A stretch of DNA of 64,000 nt from Vibrio sp. ES.051 (GCF_002563795.1 NZ_PDJL01000004.1:930001-994000), one strand, 5' to 3'. Positions 31,227-44,341 are shown, counted from the first letter of the stretch. The notes: generated by a model not told the origin, from the sequence alone. Numbers and translations: made by a program.

Positions 31227-34200
31227 ATGTTCAAAGAGAACGCAAAGAAAGTCGAAACCATTATCAAAACCAGTGAAGAGCCTCAGTTTTCACGTTTAAA
31301 TGGCTTCCAACGCTTAAAAGAGTGCTGCTTTATCGTTGGCGTTCTAAGCTCGGTATTGCTGGCTGTCGCACTATTTACCTTTAGTCCGGCCGATCCTTCT
31401 TGGTCCCAAACCGCTTGGGGAGGGGAGGTCGATAACGCTGGCGGTTTATTTGGTGCTTGGCTTGCCGATACTCTATTTTTCACATTTGGCTCTCTCGCCT
31501 ATCCTATTCCTTTCTTACTGTCCGCTGCCGCGTGGGTTATATGCCGTAAACGAGGAGAAGACGAGACAATCGACCTCATGCTTTGGGGGACGCGACTACT
31601 CGGTCTTACCGTCCTCATTATGACCAGTTGTGGGCTCGCCGATATTAATTTTGATGATATCTGGTATTTCTCATCTGGTGGCGTGGTTGGTGACGTGCTG
31701 ACTAGTCTTGCTTTGCCGACACTAAATGTACTTGGTACCACACTGGTTTTATTGTTCTTATGGGGAGCTGGCTTTACCTTGTTCACTGGTATTTCTTGGT
31801 TGAATATCGTGGAATGGCTTGGTGATCGAGCATTGGAGCTTACTTCTGTTATTGCCAATAAATTTAGAGGCTCTGAGCAGGAATTACTAGAACCTCAATT
31901 GGATGAATTCGTAGAAGATACAGTGTCCAGCGTCAAAAATGCTGAAAGTGAAGTCAATGACGAGCCATTGCCACATTTGACCGCGTATGATGTTGACGAA
32001 CCTAAAGCCGCTGAACCTGCACACGAATATCCTATTTATATGCCGCAAGCGAAACCTCAGACGCATACGGTACCACCCACGCCGAGAACACCACCGCCGA
32101 GTCAGGCTGCTGTTGATGAGGCTTCAGGCTATGCGGACCTTGATCCTCAAGCTCATATGCACCGCGTCAGTGCTGAGCACGTTGAACCTTTGTTTGATCG
32201 ATCCAAGCAGCTTAATGTAACCATTGAAGAGCTTGAAGCAGCAGCGCAGCAAGCGGATGACTGGGTAACGGAAGAGCAATCCATTTCAGAAACCTACTCA
32301 TTTTATGCAGAGCAAGCCAGTGCTGAACAGGGGCTACAAAGTGCTGAGTCAGATTATTCTGAGTACGTAAAGTTTGAAGCAGAACAAGCGCAGCAGATGC
32401 ACACTGAGCGGCCTCAACATGAAGAGCCTATTATTGATTCTGCAGAATTAGACAGCATCACGAACCAAACTGACTCTGACCCACACATCGAACCGACTAT
32501 TTCAGACTTTGATGTGTTAGATGAAGAAGATGACTATCTACCTTCAGAACCTGTACTGCAAGAGCAGCCAGAACCTATTGATCCTCAATCAATTACGCGA
32601 TCTTATTCAGCGACCTCAGTTGCACCTTCTGCGACTTTTGAGTCTGTGCATCAAGACGATGAGTTAGAAAAAACACAACAAGGTGACCAAGATGTGGACG
32701 CCTTCCAAGAAATGGTTTCTAGCGCGCAGTCGAAAGTGGCTGCAAAGCAAAACCCATTTTTGATGAAGCAAGAACAAAACCTGCCAGTACCACAAGAACC
32801 ACTGCCAACGTTAGAATTGCTTTACCACCCAGAAAAGCGTGAGAACTTCATTGATCGCGATGCTCTTGAGCAGGTGGCTAGATTGGTAGAAAGTAAGCTA
32901 GCAGACTACAAAATCAAAGCTGAGGTAGTCGGTATTTACCCTGGTCCTGTTATCACTCGTTTTGAGCTTGACCTCGCGCCAGGAGTTAAGGTGAGCCGTA
33001 TTTCCGGTTTATCTACTGACCTAGCGCGAGCACTGTCAGCCATGGCGGTACGTGTGGTGGAAGTGATCCCGGGTAAACCCTATATCGGTCTAGAGCTGCC
33101 AAACATGAGCCGTCAGACGGTTTACTTATCTGATGTCATTAACAGCACACAATTTAAACAAGCCACGTCGCCAACGACCGTTGTGTTGGGTCAGGACATC
33201 GCCGGTGAAGCCGTGGTCGCCGACTTGGCTAAGATGCCCCATGTACTGGTTGCAGGTACGACAGGTTCCGGTAAATCGGTAGGGGTTAACGTCATGATCT
33301 TGAGCATGCTTTACAAAGCAAGCCCAGAAGATGTTCGCTTTATCATGATTGACCCAAAAATGCTGGAGCTTTCAATTTATGAAGGTATTCCACATCTACT
33401 CTCAGAAGTCGTGACGGACATGAAAGACGCCTCTAACGCACTTCGTTGGTGTGTGGGTGAGATGGAGCGCCGTTATAAACTGATGTCGGCACTTGGCGTG
33501 CGTAACGTCAAAGGCTTCAATGAAAAATTGAAGATGGCAGCGGAAGCGGGCCATCCAATTCACGATCCATTCTGGCAAGAGGGCGACAGTATGGATGCAG
33601 AGCCACCGTTGCTTGAGAGACTGCCTTATATCGTTGTGGTAGTGGATGAGTTTGCCGACCTAATGATGGTTGTGGGTAAGAAGGTGGAAGAGCTGATTGC
33701 CCGTTTGGCACAGAAAGCACGTGCAGCAGGTATTCACCTGATCCTTGCCACTCAACGTCCATCCGTTGATGTCATTACAGGCCTAATTAAAGCGAACATC
33801 CCAACACGTGTTGCGTTTACTGTATCGACCAAAACGGATTCTCGCACGATCCTAGATCAAGGCGGTGCTGAATCACTATTGGGCATGGGTGATATGCTGT
33901 ATCTACCACCCGGTTCCAGTCATACTACTCGTGTGCACGGTGCGTTCGCATCGGATGATGATGTGCATGCGGTTGTGAATAACTGGAAAGCACGTGGCAA
34001 ACCTAACTATATCGACGAGATCATTAACGGTGATCAAAGCCCTGAAGCTCTGCTGCCAGGTGAGCAGATGCAAGCGGATGAAGATGTGGATCCGTTATTC
34101 GATCAAGTGGTCGAGCACGTGGTTCACTCGCGGCGTGGATCGGTTTCTGGTGTTCAGCGTCGATTTAAAATTGGCTATAACCGTGCCGCTCGTATTGTTG

Positions 34201-34286
34201 AACAACTAGAGGCCCAAGGTATTGTGAGTACTCCAGGGCACAATGGTAACCGTGAAGTCTTAGCGCCTGCGCCACCAAAAGATTAA
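31227..34286 (+). CDS. ftsK: DNA translocase FtsK
   Basis: FtsK joins divisome assembly to chromosome dimer resolution by pumping DNA toward dif and activating XerCD. The 1019 residues split into an N-terminal membrane domain with four helices (about 33-205), a long acidic Glu/Gln/Pro linker (about 215-525) and the motor. The motor shows Walker [13 protein letters not shown], Walker [15 protein letters not shown] and [17 protein letters not shown]. The C-terminal gamma winged helix (about 955-1010, [28 protein letters not shown]) reads KOPS sequences. The linker is shorter than in E. coli (1329 aa), usual for Vibrio. lolA follows after 61 bases. Confidence 0.97.
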   Translation: MFKENAKKVETIIKTSEEPQFSRLNGFQRLKECCFIVGVLSSVLLAVALFTFSPADPSWSQTAWGGEVDNAGGLFGAWLADTLFFTFGSLAYPIPFLLSAAAWVICRKRGEDETIDLMLWGTRLLGLTVLIMTSCGLADINFDDIWYFSSGGVVGDVLTSLALPTLNVLGTTLVLLFLWGAGFTLFTGISWLNIVEWLGDRALELTSVIANKFRGSEQELLEPQLDEFVEDTVSSVKNAESEVNDEPLPHLTAYDVDEPKAAEPAHEYPIYMPQAKPQTHTVPPTPRTPPPSQAAVDEASGYADLDPQAHMHRVSAEHVEPLFDRSKQLNVTIEELEAAAQQADDWVTEEQSISETYSFYAEQASAEQGLQSAESDYSEYVKFEAEQAQQMHTERPQHEEPIIDSAELDSITNQTDSDPHIEPTISDFDVLDEEDDYLPSEPVLQEQPEPIDPQSITRSYSATSVAPSATFESVHQDDELEKTQQGDQDVDAFQEMVSSAQSKVAAKQNPFLMKQEQNLPVPQEPLPTLELLYHPEKRENFIDRDALEQVARLVESKLADYKIKAEVVGIYPGPVITRFELDLAPGVKVSRISGLSTDLARALSAMAVRVVEVIPGKPYIGLELPNMSRQTVYLSDVINSTQFKQATSPTTVVLGQDIAGEAVVADLAKMPHVLVAGTTGSGKSVGVNVMILSMLYKASPEDVRFIMIDPKMLELSIYEGIPHLLSEVVTDMKDASNALRWCVGEMERRYKLMSALGVRNVKGFNEKLKMAAEAGHPIHDPFWQEGDSMDAEPPLLERLPYIVVVVDEFADLMMVVGKKVEELIARLAQKARAAGIHLILATQRPSVDVITGLIKANIPTRVAFTVSTKTDSRTILDQGGAESLLGMGDMLYLPPGSSHTTRVHGAFASDDDVHAVVNNWKARGKPNYIDEIINGDQSPEALLPGEQMQADEDVDPLFDQVVEHVVHSRRGSVSGVQRRFKIGYNRAARIVEQLEAQGIVSTPGHNGNREVLAPAPPKD

Positions 34287-34347
34287 TGAACTTGTTTGAC
34301 TCACTTCAGTCGAACGGAAGTGAGTGGTTCCAACAATAGGTATCTGA

Positions 34348-34974
34348 ATGAAAAAACGATTTTCAGCGACACTTTTTTCTGCGCTTCTTCTAAGCAGTTC
34401 TCTCTTTTCTACTGCTTATGCAGCGGCGCCAAAAGAAGAGTTGAGTAAACGCTTAGCGATCAACGAAGGTTTCAGAGCTGACTTTTCTCAGCAAGTGATC
34501 AGCCCTGAAGGTGAAACGGTAATGGAAGGCGAAGGTACGGTAGAAATCGCCCGACCAAGCTTATTTCGTTGGAGCACAACATTTCCCGATGAGAATTTAT
34601 TAGTTTCAGATGGCACAACGCTATGGTATTACAGTCCGTTTATTGAGCAAGTCAGCATTTACTGGCAAGATCAGGCAACAGAACAAACCCCATTTGTTTT
34701 GTTAACTCGTAACCGAGCGAGTGACTGGGAAAACTACTCTATTTCTCAGAAAGGGAATGAGTTTACTCTGACTCCAACGGCCGTTGACTCTACACAGGGG
34801 CAGTTTCTCATTAATATTGACGCGAAAGGTGTCGTAAAAGGCTTCAATGTATTAGAACAAGATGGTCAAAAGGGGCTATTTAAGTTTGACAATGTGAAGT
34901 TGGGTAAACCAAAAGCAGACAGATTTACATTCACGATTCCAAATGGTGTGGAAGTGGATGACCAAAGGAATTAA
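34348..34974 (+). CDS. lolA: Outer-membrane lipoprotein carrier LolA
   Basis: LolA ferries lipoproteins through the periplasm from LolCDE to LolB. The 208-residue precursor has a Sec signal peptide ([25 protein letters not shown]). The mature part has the beta-barrel fold motifs [34 protein letters not shown] and [22 protein letters not shown]. The order ftsK-lolA-rarA-serS is conserved in gamma-proteobacteria. rarA begins 6 bases after the stop, so the two are co-transcribed. Confidence 0.96.
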   Translation: MKKRFSATLFSALLLSSSLFSTAYAAAPKEELSKRLAINEGFRADFSQQVISPEGETVMEGEGTVEIARPSLFRWSTTFPDENLLVSDGTTLWYYSPFIEQVSIYWQDQATEQTPFVLLTRNRASDWENYSISQKGNEFTLTPTAVDSTQGQFLINIDAKGVVKGFNVLEQDGQKGLFKFDNVKLGKPKADRFTFTIPNGVEVDDQRN

Positions 34975-34980
34975 TAGGTA

Positions 34981-36330
34981 GTGAGTAATTACACATTAGA
35001 TTTCTCAGGGGACGAAGATTTTCGTCCCCTTGCTGCACGTATGAGGCCGCAAACGATAGAGCAGTATATCGGTCAGTCACACATATTAGGCCCTGGTAAG
35101 CCTCTATATCGTGCGCTGGAAGCGGGCCACATTCACTCTATGATCTTGTGGGGACCACCGGGCACAGGTAAAACCACGCTGGCAGAAGTGGCGGCCAATT
35201 ACGCTAACGCTGAAGTGGAGCGCGTGTCGGCTGTTACTTCCGGAGTAAAAGAGATACGGTCTGCGATTGAAAAAGCGCGTGAAAACAAAATGGCGGGCCG
35301 CCGTACCATCTTGTTTGTGGACGAGGTGCATCGCTTTAATAAATCTCAGCAAGATGCTTTCTTACCCCACATTGAAGATGGGACGGTGACCTTTATCGGT
35401 GCGACGACAGAGAACCCATCTTTCGAGCTGAACAACGCATTATTATCTCGCGCACGTGTATATAAGCTAACGTCACTGGATAAAAACGAAATCTCGTTAG
35501 CCTTGAAGCAAGCCATTCAGGACAAAGAACGTGGGTTAGGGGGCACTCCTGCGCACTTTGTTGATAACGTCTTAGACCGCTTAGCGGAATTGGTCAATGG
35601 CGATGCGCGTATGTCGCTTAACTACCTTGAGCTGCTTTACGATATGGCAGAAGACAATGCGCAAGGCGAAAAAGAAATCACTCTGAAGCTACTTGCGGAA
35701 GTAGCAGGAGAGAAAGTCTCTCGTTTCGATAACAAAGGCGATATTTGGTACGATTTGATTTCTGCGGTACACAAATCCATTCGTGGTTCAAACCCTGATG
35801 CCGCCTTATATTGGGCTGCGCGTATGATTGCAGCTGGCTGTGATCCACTTTACATCGCACGTCGATTACTGGCGATAGCATCCGAAGATGTGGGCAATGC
35901 GGACCCTAGGGCGATGCAAGTTGCGTTGTCGGCGTGGGACTGCTTCACGCGTGTTGGACCGGCAGAAGGTGAGCGTGCGATTGCTCAGGCGATTGTTTAC
36001 TTAGCATGTGCGCCGAAGAGTAATGCGGTGTATGTCGCGTGGAAGCAAGCGCTCACAGACGCTCATAATTTACCTGAATATGAAGTGCCTAATCACCTAA
36101 GAAATGCGCCAACCAGTTTGATGCAAGACATGGGTTATGGCGCCGAATACCGATATGCTCACGATGAGCCGGGAGCGTATGCCGCGGGCGATCAATATTT
36201 ACCACCTGAAATGGTGGATCGTAAGTACTACCAGCCAACAAATCGCGGTCTAGAAACCAAAATAAGCGAAAAGTTAGATTACTTGGCTACTTTAGATGCA
36301 AATAGCCAACAAAAGCGCTATGAAAAGTAG
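34981..36330 (+). CDS. rarA: Replication-associated recombination protein RarA
   Basis: RarA (MgsA) is an AAA+ ATPase that acts at stalled replication forks and interacts with SSB. The 449 residues start at GTG. Motifs: [20 protein letters not shown], Walker [16 protein letters not shown], Walker [24 protein letters not shown], sensor 1 [19 protein letters not shown], then the C-terminal tetramerisation domain with [27 protein letters not shown]. It is the usual neighbour between lolA and serS. Confidence 0.96.
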   Translation: MSNYTLDFSGDEDFRPLAARMRPQTIEQYIGQSHILGPGKPLYRALEAGHIHSMILWGPPGTGKTTLAEVAANYANAEVERVSAVTSGVKEIRSAIEKARENKMAGRRTILFVDEVHRFNKSQQDAFLPHIEDGTVTFIGATTENPSFELNNALLSRARVYKLTSLDKNEISLALKQAIQDKERGLGGTPAHFVDNVLDRLAELVNGDARMSLNYLELLYDMAEDNAQGEKEITLKLLAEVAGEKVSRFDNKGDIWYDLISAVHKSIRGSNPDAALYWAARMIAAGCDPLYIARRLLAIASEDVGNADPRAMQVALSAWDCFTRVGPAEGERAIAQAIVYLACAPKSNAVYVAWKQALTDAHNLPEYEVPNHLRNAPTSLMQDMGYGAEYRYAHDEPGAYAAGDQYLPPEMVDRKYYQPTNRGLETKISEKLDYLATLDANSQQKRYEK

Positions 36331-36366
36331 GCGTTTTTGGATACATTTATTGGGTTATTTTTGTAA

Positions 36367-37728
<1,362 letters not shown>

Positions 37729-37748
37729 TCCATTAACCTCAAAACAGC

Positions 37749-37777
37749 AAAACCCAGCCTGAGCGCTGGGTTTTTTT
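37749..37777 (+). terminator. Terminator after serS
   Basis: AAAACCCAGC/GCTGGG stem followed by T7; possibly also used from the bioA side. Confidence 0.88.
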
Positions 37778-37778
37778 G

Positions 37779-39056
37779 TTATGCAAAGCAGTCTTCACGC
37801 TGTAAAGCGGCATCAATCGCGTTGACCAACTTCTCAATATCTTCTGGCTTGCTGATAAATGGCGGCATCATATAAATCATTTTGCCAAACGGACGGATCC
37901 ACACACCGTATTCGACAAATACTGTTTGGATGGCCTCCATATTCACAGAGCGATGCGTTTCCACAACGCCAATAGCACCTAACCAACGGGTGCTTTTCAC
38001 CAAGTCGTATTCTTCAAGCTTTGGCAGTAACTCAGAAAACATCGTTTCAATTTGTTTCGTTTGCTGCTGCCATTCCCCTTGTTCAATTAATTCTAAACTT
38101 GCGGTGGCAACAGCGCAGGCGAGCGGATTACCCATAAACGTTGGGCCATGCATAAAACAACCTGCATCACCACCACAAACGGTGTCTGCGACGTGTTTAC
38201 TTGCCAGAGTAGCAGAGAGAGTCATGTAGCCGCCTGTCAGAGCCTTCCCAACACAAAGAATGTCTGGCTGGATATCGGCATGTTCACAGGCAAACAACTT
38301 ACCGGTACGACCAAATCCAGTGGCGATTTCATCCGCAATCAATAACAAACCGTATTTGTCGCAAAGCCGACGTACGCCTTTGAGAAATTCTGGATGGTAG
38401 ATACGCATGCCGCCTGCGCCTTGAACGATGGGTTCGAGGATCACCGCTGCGAGTTCTTGATGGTGCATTTCAATCTTGTGTTCAAAGTCAGCAAGATCTT
38501 CCGGCTTCCACTCGTCCCAATAACCACAAGTTGGTGACTCCGCAAAGATATGCTCAGGCAAAAAGCCTTTGTAGAGAGAGTGCATTGAATTATCAGGATC
38601 GGTAACTGACATCGCCGCAAAGGTATCGCCGTGATAGCCGTGTCGCAAAGTCAAAAACTTCGGTCGGCGCTCGCCTTTTGCATGCCAATATTGCAGCGCC
38701 ATCTTCAAGCTCACTTCTACGGCAACCGAGCCAGAATCAGCAAGAAAGACCTGTTCAAGATTACTTGGTGCAAGGGACAATAGCTTCTTACACAAATTGA
38801 TGGCTGGCTGGTGGGTAATCCCGCCAAACATCACGTGAGAAACCTGATCGATTTGCTGGTGAGCGGCCTGATTTAAGTGCGGATGATTATAGCCGTGGAT
38901 CGTCGACCACCAAGAAGACATGCCATCGACAAGCTCTGTTCCATCTTCCAGTTTAATGTGTACGCCATTTGCTGATGCCACTGGGTAGCAGGTCAGAGGT
39001 GTCAACGTCGAAGTGTAAGGATGCCAGATGTGCTGGCGGTCGAAGGCGAGATCCAT
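37779..39056 (-). CDS. bioA: Adenosylmethionine-8-amino-7-oxononanoate aminotransferase BioA
   Basis: BioA transfers the amino group of S-adenosylmethionine to KAPA, giving DAPA, a PLP-dependent step in biotin synthesis. The 425 residues begin DLAFDRQHIWHPYTS and show GMSSWWSTIHGYNHP, the substrate-binding YHGDTFAAMSV and the PLP lysine in CVGKALTGGYM (about residue 272). It is transcribed away from bioBFCD, sharing the palindromic control region at 39118-39160. Its stop lies directly beside the serS terminator. Confidence 0.97.
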   Translation of the reverse strand: MDLAFDRQHIWHPYTSTLTPLTCYPVASANGVHIKLEDGTELVDGMSSWWSTIHGYNHPHLNQAAHQQIDQVSHVMFGGITHQPAINLCKKLLSLAPSNLEQVFLADSGSVAVEVSLKMALQYWHAKGERRPKFLTLRHGYHGDTFAAMSVTDPDNSMHSLYKGFLPEHIFAESPTCGYWDEWKPEDLADFEHKIEMHHQELAAVILEPIVQGAGGMRIYHPEFLKGVRRLCDKYGLLLIADEIATGFGRTGKLFACEHADIQPDILCVGKALTGGYMTLSATLASKHVADTVCGGDAGCFMHGPTFMGNPLACAVATASLELIEQGEWQQQTKQIETMFSELLPKLEEYDLVKSTRWLGAIGVVETHRSVNMEAIQTVFVEYGVWIRPFGKMIYMMPPFISKPEDIEKLVNAIDAALQREDCFA

Positions 39057-39117
39057 GTGCTATTCCAATATTAATTAAGATTAAAAAACAAACAGATGTA
39101 AACTTTGTTGTTTTGCA

Positions 39118-39160
39118 TTGTGTTGACAGTTTATCGAGACTCAGTAGACTGTCAACACAA
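39118..39160. promoter_or_regulatory. BirA-like bio operator with face-to-face promoters
   Basis: A perfect inverted repeat with 13-base arms (TTGTGTTGACAGT and ACTGTCAACACAA) separated by 17 bases. Each arm contains a TTGACA (-35) and, 16 bases further, the opposite arm supplies a -10-like hexamer: TAGACT rightward toward bioB and TAAACT leftward toward bioA. One bound protein dimer would cover both promoters. BirA is the expected repressor, as in E. coli bioO; binding itself is inferred. Confidence 0.85.
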
Positions 39161-39185
39161 CAAAAAAGTGACTAAAGGAATACAC

Positions 39186-40238
39186 GTGGAAGTTCGTCAT
39201 AACTGGACGCATGCTGAAGTGCGCGATCTCATGGAAAAACCATTCATGGATCTCCTATTCGAAGCGCAGCTTGTTCATCGTCAATACCAACAAACCAACC
39301 ATGTTCAAGTTAGCACGCTACTGTCGATTAAGACGGGGGCTTGTCCAGAAGATTGTAAGTACTGTCCTCAGAGTGCTCGTTACACCACAGACATCGAAAA
39401 AGAGCGTCTGATGGAAGTCGAGCGTGTACTCGATGCTGCACAAAAAGCGAAAAATGCTGGCTCGACGCGATTCTGTATGGGCGCCGCGTGGAAGAACCCG
39501 AAAGAACGCGACATGCCGCATTTGACCGATATGATTAAAGGCGTGAAGGGTATGGGCTTGGAAACGTGTATGACGCTAGGTATGCTGACGCCGGAGCAAG
39601 CGGATCAACTGGCTGGTGCTGGCTTAGATTACTACAACCACAACCTTGATACTTCCCCAGAATTTTACGGCAAAATCATTACCACTCGTACTTACCAAGA
39701 CCGTTTAGATACGCTTTCTCACGTTCGTGATGCCGGCATGAAGATTTGTTCTGGTGGTATCATCGGCATGGGGGAAAGCGTCAATGATCGTGCAGGTCTG
39801 CTGGTTGAACTTGCTAATTTACCAACGCAACCAGAAAGTGTACCAATCAACATGTTAGTGAAGGTAAAAGGCACCCCATTAGAAAAAGTAGACGATGTGG
39901 AGCCATTTGACTTCATTCGCCTAATTGCGATTGCGCGAATTATGATGCCTAACTCCGCGGTTCGTTTGTCGGCAGGTCGTGAAAACATGAATGAGCAGAT
40001 GCAAACACTCTGCTTTATGGCTGGCGCAAACTCTGTGTTCTACGGTTGTAAGCTTTTAACGACTCCCAATCCTTCTGAAGACAAAGACATAATGCTGTTT
40101 AAGAAGTTAGGTATTAACAGTCATGAGGTGTCTCAAAAGCCGGATGACATCGCAGAAAACGAATTGTTAGATCGTGTAGTAGAGCGTGTTGCTTCACGTC
40201 CCACCGAAGGCGATGTTTTTTACGATGCCAGCGTTTAA
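39186..40238 (+). CDS. bioB: Biotin synthase BioB
   Basis: BioB is a radical-SAM enzyme that inserts sulfur into dethiobiotin. The 350 residues carry the SAM-cluster motif [13 protein letters not shown] (C-x3-C-x2-C), the further conserved Cys in FCMGAAW and the RLSAGRENM arginine at the [2Fe-2S] cluster. The start is the GTG at 39186 with AAAGGA upstream; the open frame extends 81 bases further into the operator region, which is not coding. bioF overlaps its 3' end by 14 bases. Confidence 0.97.
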   Translation: MEVRHNWTHAEVRDLMEKPFMDLLFEAQLVHRQYQQTNHVQVSTLLSIKTGACPEDCKYCPQSARYTTDIEKERLMEVERVLDAAQKAKNAGSTRFCMGAAWKNPKERDMPHLTDMIKGVKGMGLETCMTLGMLTPEQADQLAGAGLDYYNHNLDTSPEFYGKIITTRTYQDRLDTLSHVRDAGMKICSGGIIGMGESVNDRAGLLVELANLPTQPESVPINMLVKVKGTPLEKVDDVEPFDFIRLIAIARIMMPNSAVRLSAGRENMNEQMQTLCFMAGANSVFYGCKLLTTPNPSEDKDIMLFKKLGINSHEVSQKPDDIAENELLDRVVERVASRPTEGDVFYDASV

Positions 40239-41376
40239 ATCTCGTATTGAGTCTGCCCTTATTGAGCGTAAAACACAGGGGTTAACTCGAACAATGAATA
40301 TAGTGTTTTCTGGTAACCAATCTATTTTGGAACACGAAGATAAACGCTACATTAACTTCTCTAGCAACGATTATTTAGGTTTGGCGAATGATCAATCACT
40401 TGTGCGTGCTTGGCAGCAAGGTTTGAGTGTTTACGGCAGTGGCAGCGGAGCCTCACCTATGGTGACTGGGTTTAGTGCGGCGCATGGCAATCTTGAAGCT
40501 GCGCTAACAGAGTGGTTGGGGTTTGAGAGGGCCGTTCTGTTTGGCTCTGGATTTAGTGCCAATCAAGCTTTGCTTTTTACATTATTAGAAAAAACTGATG
40601 TGTTACTTCAAGACCGATTTAATCACGCTTCTTTGATGGAGGCAGGAGCCTTATCGACAGCTAAGATGAAACGCTTCAAACACAACGATATTGAACACCT
40701 TAAGTCGCTGATTAATGATGAGAGTAATCACCTTGTAGTCACTGAAGGGGTATTCAGCATGGATGGAGATCGTGCCCCTTTAAACGAGATATCTGCAGTG
40801 ACAAAAAACCATAACGCTTGGCTTGCTGTTGATGATGCACACGGTATCGGTGTGCTTGGTGAAACTGGCGGCGGCTCTTGTGAGTTTGCCAACATCAAAC
40901 CAGAGATCTTGATTGTGACTTTCGGTAAAGCGTTTGGTATGTCTGGTGCTGCTATCTTATGTGACCAAGCTACGGGAGATTTTCTTATGCAATTCGCGAG
41001 ACACTACGTGTATTCAACAGCGATGCCTCCTGCTCAAGCCTATGCACTTACTCATGCCGTTTCTATGATTCAGGAGCAAACTTGGCGACGTGACAAGTTG
41101 ACTGAGTTGAGTGCTTACTATCAAGAATGTTTGCGAGATACAGAAGGTTTTGTTGAAACTGCAACGTCAATAAAGCCGTTTGTGATTGGTGAATCGGAAT
41201 CTGCACTTAAGGTGGCAAAAGCCTGCCGTAAAAACGGAGTTTGGTTAACGGCTATTCGACCGCCAACGATTCCGAAAGGAACGGCACGATTACGTATTAC
41301 GTTGACGGTCAACCACACGAAAACACAAGTCAGAACACTCTCAGCTGCACTGAAGCAAGCATTAGGATCGCTGTAA
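40225..41376 (+). CDS. bioF: 8-amino-7-oxononanoate synthase BioF
   Basis: BioF condenses pimeloyl-ACP with alanine to KAPA, using PLP. The 383 residues include [33 protein letters not shown], the aspartate motif [12 protein letters not shown] and the PLP lysine in [11 protein letters not shown]. The ATG at 40225 ([12 protein letters not shown]) gives the usual N-terminus; an ATG at 40213 with AAGG close upstream is also possible. The stop codon shares an A with the bioC ATG (TAATG), showing tight coupling. Confidence 0.95.
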   Translation: MPAFKSRIESALIERKTQGLTRTMNIVFSGNQSILEHEDKRYINFSSNDYLGLANDQSLVRAWQQGLSVYGSGSGASPMVTGFSAAHGNLEAALTEWLGFERAVLFGSGFSANQALLFTLLEKTDVLLQDRFNHASLMEAGALSTAKMKRFKHNDIEHLKSLINDESNHLVVTEGVFSMDGDRAPLNEISAVTKNHNAWLAVDDAHGIGVLGETGGGSCEFANIKPEILIVTFGKAFGMSGAAILCDQATGDFLMQFARHYVYSTAMPPAQAYALTHAVSMIQEQTWRRDKLTELSAYYQECLRDTEGFVETATSIKPFVIGESESALKVAKACRKNGVWLTAIRPPTIPKGTARLRITLTVNHTKTQVRTLSAALKQALGSL

Positions 41377-42182
41377 TGGATAGGGCCAAAAATGTCGTTT
41401 TAGACACTTCTCTCTGCAATAAAGACGCGATTGCCTCATCGTTTGGGAAAGCCGCGAGCACTTATGATAAGCATGCTGCATTTCAGCGCGATGTTGGGTA
41501 TCGTTTGATAGATAAATTACCAAGTGATTTAACGAACCAGCGCGTTTTAGACTTAGGTTGTGGGACCGGTTATTTCTCCAAAGTTTTTCAGCAGCGCGGT
41601 GCCAACGTGGTGTGTGTAGATATTTCACAAGCCATGTTGGATAAAGCACAACAACGCTGCGGTGAGGAATGCATGAGCTATATCTTAGCCGATGCTGAAA
41701 ACCTACCCTTTGATGATGGCAGCTTTGACTATATATTCTCAAGCTTGGCTTTACAGTGGTGTACAGATTTAAGTTATCCGCTACGAGAAGTACAGCGTGT
41801 ATTGAGAAAGGGGGGGACAGCTGCCTTTTCTACACTGCTTGATAATTCGCTTTATGAGTTACGTGACTCGTGGGGAAAAATTGATGCATATCAACACGTC
41901 AATAACTTTATTACCTTCAATCAGGTAAAAATTGCGTTAGCGCAATCCCGTTGCCACAACCATCATCTAGACTCGACCACCATCACAGTTTGGTACGATT
42001 CGGCGTTTTCTGTTATGCGTGACCTTAAAGGTATAGGTGCAAATCACGTAAGCGGACGCTCACATGGGTTAACGAGTCGAAGCGCTTTACGACAAGTTGA
42101 GCGTGCTTACCAAGCATTCGGAAATGATCAAGGTCTTCTACCTGCAAGTTATCAGGTTTGTTTTGGAGTAATACATCTATGA
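41376..42182 (+). CDS. bioC: Malonyl-ACP O-methyltransferase BioC
   Basis: BioC methylates malonyl-ACP so that fatty-acid enzymes can build the pimeloyl chain of biotin. The 268 residues show [20 protein letters not shown], motif [16 protein letters not shown] and [14 protein letters not shown], all typical. The ATG at 41376 overlaps the bioF stop; the open frame before it (45 codons) overlaps bioF in another frame. No bioH is linked. The stop overlaps the bioD start as ATGA. Confidence 0.95.
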   Translation: MDRAKNVVLDTSLCNKDAIASSFGKAASTYDKHAAFQRDVGYRLIDKLPSDLTNQRVLDLGCGTGYFSKVFQQRGANVVCVDISQAMLDKAQQRCGEECMSYILADAENLPFDDGSFDYIFSSLALQWCTDLSYPLREVQRVLRKGGTAAFSTLLDNSLYELRDSWGKIDAYQHVNNFITFNQVKIALAQSRCHNHHLDSTTITVWYDSAFSVMRDLKGIGANHVSGRSHGLTSRSALRQVERAYQAFGNDQGLLPASYQVCFGVIHL

Positions 42183-42862
42183 TTGATGCTTTTTTTATTG
42201 CTGGTACGGATACTGATGTAGGGAAAACGGTAGCGTCTAAAGCCATTTTGCAAGCGTTAGCGGCAAAAGGCCTTAATACCATTGGTTATAAGCCAGTGGC
42301 ATCAGGAAGTGATAACACAACGGAAGGATGGCGTAATTCAGATGCGTTGCATTTACAGGCAGCGGCAACTATTGATGTTGCATACGATGATGTCAATCCA
42401 TATGCTTTGGAGTTACCTGCTTCTCCGCACATCGCAGCGAAACATGAACATGTAGACATCAAATATGATTTGCTAAGTGAGAAATTGATTCAGCATAAGC
42501 AGCAAGCGGATATCGTCTTAGTTGAAGGTGCTGGGGGTTGGCGTGTGCCTGTCTCGGATATCGATAGTTTGTCGACTTGGGTAAAGCAAGAGCAACTACC
42601 GGTGGTTCTTGTTGTAGGGATTAAGCTCGGTTGCCTGAACCATGCGTTGTTGACTGCGGAAATCATTAGAGCGGATGGTTTGAATCTTGTTGGTTGGGTT
42701 GCAAATCGTGTAAACCCGGGCACAGAACACTATGCCGATATTATTGGAACACTTGAAGCTCGTTTAGGCGCTCCTAAACTAGGTGAAATCCCCTATATTC
42801 CAAGCGCGAAACGTAAAGAGATAGGCAAGTACATTAACGTTGAGCCGTTGCTGAGCGTATAA
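42179..42862 (+). CDS. bioD: Dethiobiotin synthetase BioD
   Basis: BioD closes the ureido ring of dethiobiotin from DAPA, CO2 and ATP. The 227 residues have the P-loop [18 protein letters not shown], the substrate Lys in YKPVASG and the [11 protein letters not shown] motif. The ATG at 42179 overlaps the end of bioC by 4 bases and is followed by the conserved [11 protein letters not shown]. It is the last bio gene; a terminator follows. Confidence 0.96.
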   Translation: MIDAFFIAGTDTDVGKTVASKAILQALAAKGLNTIGYKPVASGSDNTTEGWRNSDALHLQAAATIDVAYDDVNPYALELPASPHIAAKHEHVDIKYDLLSEKLIQHKQQADIVLVEGAGGWRVPVSDIDSLSTWVKQEQLPVVLVVGIKLGCLNHALLTAEIIRADGLNLVGWVANRVNPGTEHYADIIGTLEARLGAPKLGEIPYIPSAKRKEIGKYINVEPLLSV

Positions 42863-42880
42863 ATTATTACGTGAAGATAA

Positions 42881-42907
42881 AAAAGGGCTGCGCAATGCAG
42901 CCCTTTT
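42881..42907 (+). terminator. Terminator of bioBFCD
   Basis: AAAAGGGCTGC/GCAGCCCTTTT with a 5-base loop; the same structure can also serve the small minus-strand gene that ends at 42963. Confidence 0.9.
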
Positions 42908-42962
42908 CTTATGTTAACCTTTTGCTAACCTTTGCTTCCAACCGTTACGTTAGACGTTATGG

Positions 42963-43130
42963 TTATTTTTCTTGGCTAAGCCCCATCAATGCTTGCTGTG
43001 TTTCTGCAACACGTTGTGTCATTTGAGCATCGGTTGAAATACCAAGTTGCTGTTTTGCCTCGTCCTCTGAGATACCTAGGTGACAGCGGAGTAAATCAAT
43101 AGCCATTTGATAGTCGTTAGTTTCTACCAT
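42963..43130 (-). CDS. 55-residue protein resembling an ANTAR-type helical domain
   Basis: A small acidic, all-helical protein with a good ribosome site (GAGGG, 8 bases before the ATG at 43130). The frame can extend to 43151, but the conserved-looking start is MVETNDYQMAID. The core AIDLLRCHLGISEDEAKQQLGIS followed by QRVAETQQAL resembles the three-helix ANTAR antiterminator domain (A-x2-LL-x4-G-SEDEA, then VAE). The aromatic and basic residues needed for RNA binding are not clearly present, so the family call is tentative. It sits between bioD (convergent) and htpX (divergent). Its function is unknown. Confidence 0.65.
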   Translation of the reverse strand: MVETNDYQMAIDLLRCHLGISEDEAKQQLGISTDAQMTQRVAETQQALMGLSQEK

Positions 43131-43151
43131 GGTTTTTTCCCTCAATAACAT

Positions 43152-43451
43152 GGATTTTAGAGTTACTCTGTCTTTATTAGAGTATGCTCTGTTTTGTTCA
43201 TCTCATTTGAATCTAACACGTTCTTATGGGCGTACAATAAGACCAAAGTCTATACTTGGGTTAACATGCTGTTTCTACGCGACTTAAATGTACGTAATAT
43301 TTCAGTCTCGAAAACAAATGTTGCAATTTATTGCTTAACCTTGTTTTTATCGCAGGTAGACTATATCTATAACGCATCAAGGCGTGAAACCAACCGGAAT
43401 CGGCTTTTTAAACAAGCTTTTTATACCAATAAGCTTCCTCGGAGAAAAGTA
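43152..43451. other. htpX leader region
   Basis: 300 bases before htpX that stay open in the htpX frame but look non-coding. I see no convincing CpxR repeat or heat-shock promoter. Confidence 0.45.
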
Positions 43452-44321
43452 ATGAAGCGAATTATGTTATTCCTAGCAACGAACCTAGCCGTAGTGCTAG
43501 TTCTCAGTGTTGTTCTGAATATTGTTTATGCCACCACTGGAATGCAACCAGGTAGCCTGTCAGGGTTACTTATCATGGCGGCAGTATTTGGCTTTGGTGG
43601 TGCATTGATTTCGTTAATGATGTCTAAAGGTATGGCACTACGCGCTGTGGGTGGCATGGTTATCGAAACCCCTCGTAACGAAACCGAACATTGGCTTCTA
43701 GAAACCGTGAATCGCCAAGCTCAGCAGGCGGGTATTGGTATGCCAACCGTGGCAATTTATGACTCGCCAGATATCAACGCATTTGCGACAGGCGCAAAGC
43801 GTGATGATTCACTGGTTGCCGTATCAACCGGGTTGCTACACAATATGACTCGTGATGAAGCTGAGGCAGTACTCGCGCATGAGGTAAGCCATATCTCTAA
43901 TGGTGACATGGTCACGATGACATTGATGCAAGGTGTGGTGAACACGTTCGTTATTTTCTTGTCACGTTTCATTGCAAATATTGTGGCATCAAACGACGAA
44001 GAAGAGGGCCAAGGTACAAACATGATGGTTTACTTTGGTGTGTCGATGGTACTCGAACTCGTATTTGGTTTCTTGGCTAGCTTTATTACCATGTGGTACA
44101 GCCGCCACCGTGAATTTCACGCGGATGCAGGTGCCGCGCAACTAGTAGGTAAACAGAAGATGATCGCCGCCCTAGAACGTTTAAAAATGAGCCACGAGTC
44201 TCAGCTGGATGGCACGATGATGGCGTTTGGTATTAACGGTAAGCAATCTTTAACTGAACTACTGATGAGTCACCCTCCACTAGATAAACGCATTGCAGCA
44301 TTGCGTAACCAGCAATACTAA
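43452..44321 (+). CDS. htpX: Membrane zinc protease HtpX
   Basis: HtpX is an M48 metalloprotease that degrades misfolded inner-membrane proteins with FtsH. The 289 residues have N-terminal helices at about 3-25 and 35-57, the zinc motif [13 protein letters not shown], two further helices (about 160-180, 190-215) and the third zinc ligand in [15 protein letters not shown]. The ATG at 43452 has GGAG upstream. The frame stays open for 86 codons before it, but those codons have no family match. Monocistronic with its own terminator. Confidence 0.95.
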   Translation: MKRIMLFLATNLAVVLVLSVVLNIVYATTGMQPGSLSGLLIMAAVFGFGGALISLMMSKGMALRAVGGMVIETPRNETEHWLLETVNRQAQQAGIGMPTVAIYDSPDINAFATGAKRDDSLVAVSTGLLHNMTRDEAEAVLAHEVSHISNGDMVTMTLMQGVVNTFVIFLSRFIANIVASNDEEEGQGTNMMVYFGVSMVLELVFGFLASFITMWYSRHREFHADAGAAQLVGKQKMIAALERLKMSHESQLDGTMMAFGINGKQSLTELLMSHPPLDKRIAALRNQQY

Positions 44322-44341
44322 TTGGATAATTTATTGAAAAG

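Noticed and set aside
41241..41375. 45-codon extension of bioC
   Set aside because: Lies wholly within bioF in another frame; the TAATG overlap gives the natural start.
43194..43451. 86-codon N-terminal extension of htpX
   Set aside because: HtpX begins at the conserved [14 protein letters not shown] with a good ribosome site; the extension resembles random translation.
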